From positions 1 through 6,918 of the forward strand of contig JAEYVW010000356.1 of assembly GCA_023429365.1 (NCBI GenBank): DNA of 6,918 bases, read 5' to 3'. Source of the stretch: Bacteroidota bacterium. Its GTDB lineage: Bacteria > Bacteroidota > Bacteroidia > Chitinophagales > Chitinophagaceae. Below the pieces are notes generated by a model, which saw nothing but the letters and a program-made list of their open reading frames with translations, ran no database searches and was not told the DNA's origin. Below are positions 6,747-6,918 of the stretch, piece after piece. How positions within the stretch are numbered: the stretch's first letter is position 1; every line of letters begins with the position of its first letter. The position numbers were made by a program, and so were the translations under genes.

Positions 6747-6779
6747 GGCCAAAGTATCCTGAGAGCATTGATTCTAAAT
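6747..6779. repeat. Apparent truncated third unit of the 224-bp repeat
   Basis: GGCCAAA at 6747-6753 starts exactly 224 bp after copy B's start, and CATTGAT at 6766-6772 lies 19 bases on, compared with 20 in copy B. Similarity then fades, with no match to the GC-rich core. It is best read as the head of a third unit that was truncated or diverged. Confidence 0.5.
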
Positions 6780-6784
6780 TCCAA

Positions 6785-6802
6785 ACCCGATAGCGATCGG
6801 GT
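6785..6802 (-). terminator. Hairpin just past the stop of the right-edge minus-strand gene
   Basis: ACCCGAT (6785-6791) pairs with ATCGGGT (6796-6802) around AGCG. Read on the minus strand it begins five bases after the stop codon at 6808-6810 and is followed by TTGGAATTT, a poor U tract. A terminator or mRNA 3'-end hairpin is the simplest reading; it could instead be a dispersed palindromic repeat. Confidence 0.4.
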
Positions 6803-6807
6803 CCAAA

Positions 6808-6918
6808 TTATTTCAACCTCCTATTAGTATAAGCAGAATAATCCACCAGGATGGTCTCGTAATCCTGGTGCATGAGCGGTGAGGTGAGCAGGAAATCAGC
6901 AGTAGCGCGGTTACAGGC
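6808..6918 (-). CDS. C-terminal fragment of an unrecognised protein (cut by the window edge)
   Basis: Reading leftward from the window edge, one frame is open for 36 codons to a TAA at 6808-6810. The tail includes [23 protein letters not shown] and a basic end TNRRLK. The composition is that of a folded, soluble protein end: hydrophobic strand-like ILVDY, no membrane segment and no T9SS tail. The frame has no stop in the visible part, and a hairpin sits just past its stop, as expected at a gene end. I do not recognise the family. The rest of the gene lies beyond the window. Confidence 0.6.
   Translation of the reverse strand, partial: ACNRATADFLLTSPLMHQDYETILVDYSAYTNRRLK
6844..6870. repeat. 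9-bp inverted repeat inside the right-edge coding tail
   Basis: CACCAGGAT (6844-6852) is the exact reverse complement of ATCCTGGTG (6862-6870), with nine bases between. It lies within the codons for HQDYETILV of the minus-strand gene tail. It may be a fold in the mRNA or chance; there is no T tract on either side. Confidence 0.4.

Noticed and set aside
6299..6779. Insertion sequence or MITE
   Set aside because: No transposase gene, no clear terminal inverted repeats and no target-site duplication; the copies abut head to tail as a tandem repeat.

Overview
The window looks like chromosomal DNA from a member of the Bacteroidota, plausibly a Chitinophagaceae-type organism. The phylum call rests on two large predicted exported proteins that each end in a type IX secretion (T9SS, Por) C-terminal sorting domain, on signal peptides whose predicted mature N-terminus is glutamine, and on start codons without a Shine-Dalgarno sequence. 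The family-level guess is inference only.

Layout. The left third (18-2057, minus strand) is a complete uvrB, the damage-handling subunit of the UvrABC excinuclease. A roughly 200-bp AT-rich divergent intergenic region separates it from two plus-strand genes, 2255-4204 and 4460-6220. These encode paralogous secreted proteins with the same architecture: signal peptide, a tandem array of about 48-residue ELWxxDGTxxGT modules (9 in the first, 8 in the second), a fibronectin-like beta-sandwich, and a T9SS sorting domain. They are separated by 255 bp holding a weak hairpin and a possible Bacteroidota-type promoter, so they may be transcribed separately. A strong intrinsic terminator (6260-6290) closes the second gene.

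The right end (6291-6807) is non-coding. It holds two tandem copies of a 224-bp unit, about 95% identical over their conserved core, plus the apparent head of a third unit. Each full copy contains a pair of GC-rich hairpins. At the right edge a minus-strand gene enters the window; only its last 36 codons and stop are visible (6808-6918), with a hairpin just past its stop. I do not recognise its family.

How the genes relate. uvrB is a housekeeping DNA-repair gene with no evident functional link to its neighbours. The two ELWxxDGT genes are a local duplication pair, most simply read as surface or secreted beta-propeller-like proteins handled by T9SS; their ligand or activity cannot be told from sequence. 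I found no CRISPR array, transposase, phage gene, rRNA or tRNA. The least ordinary items are the 9-versus-8 module pair and the exact-period 224-bp hairpin-bearing tandem repeat.
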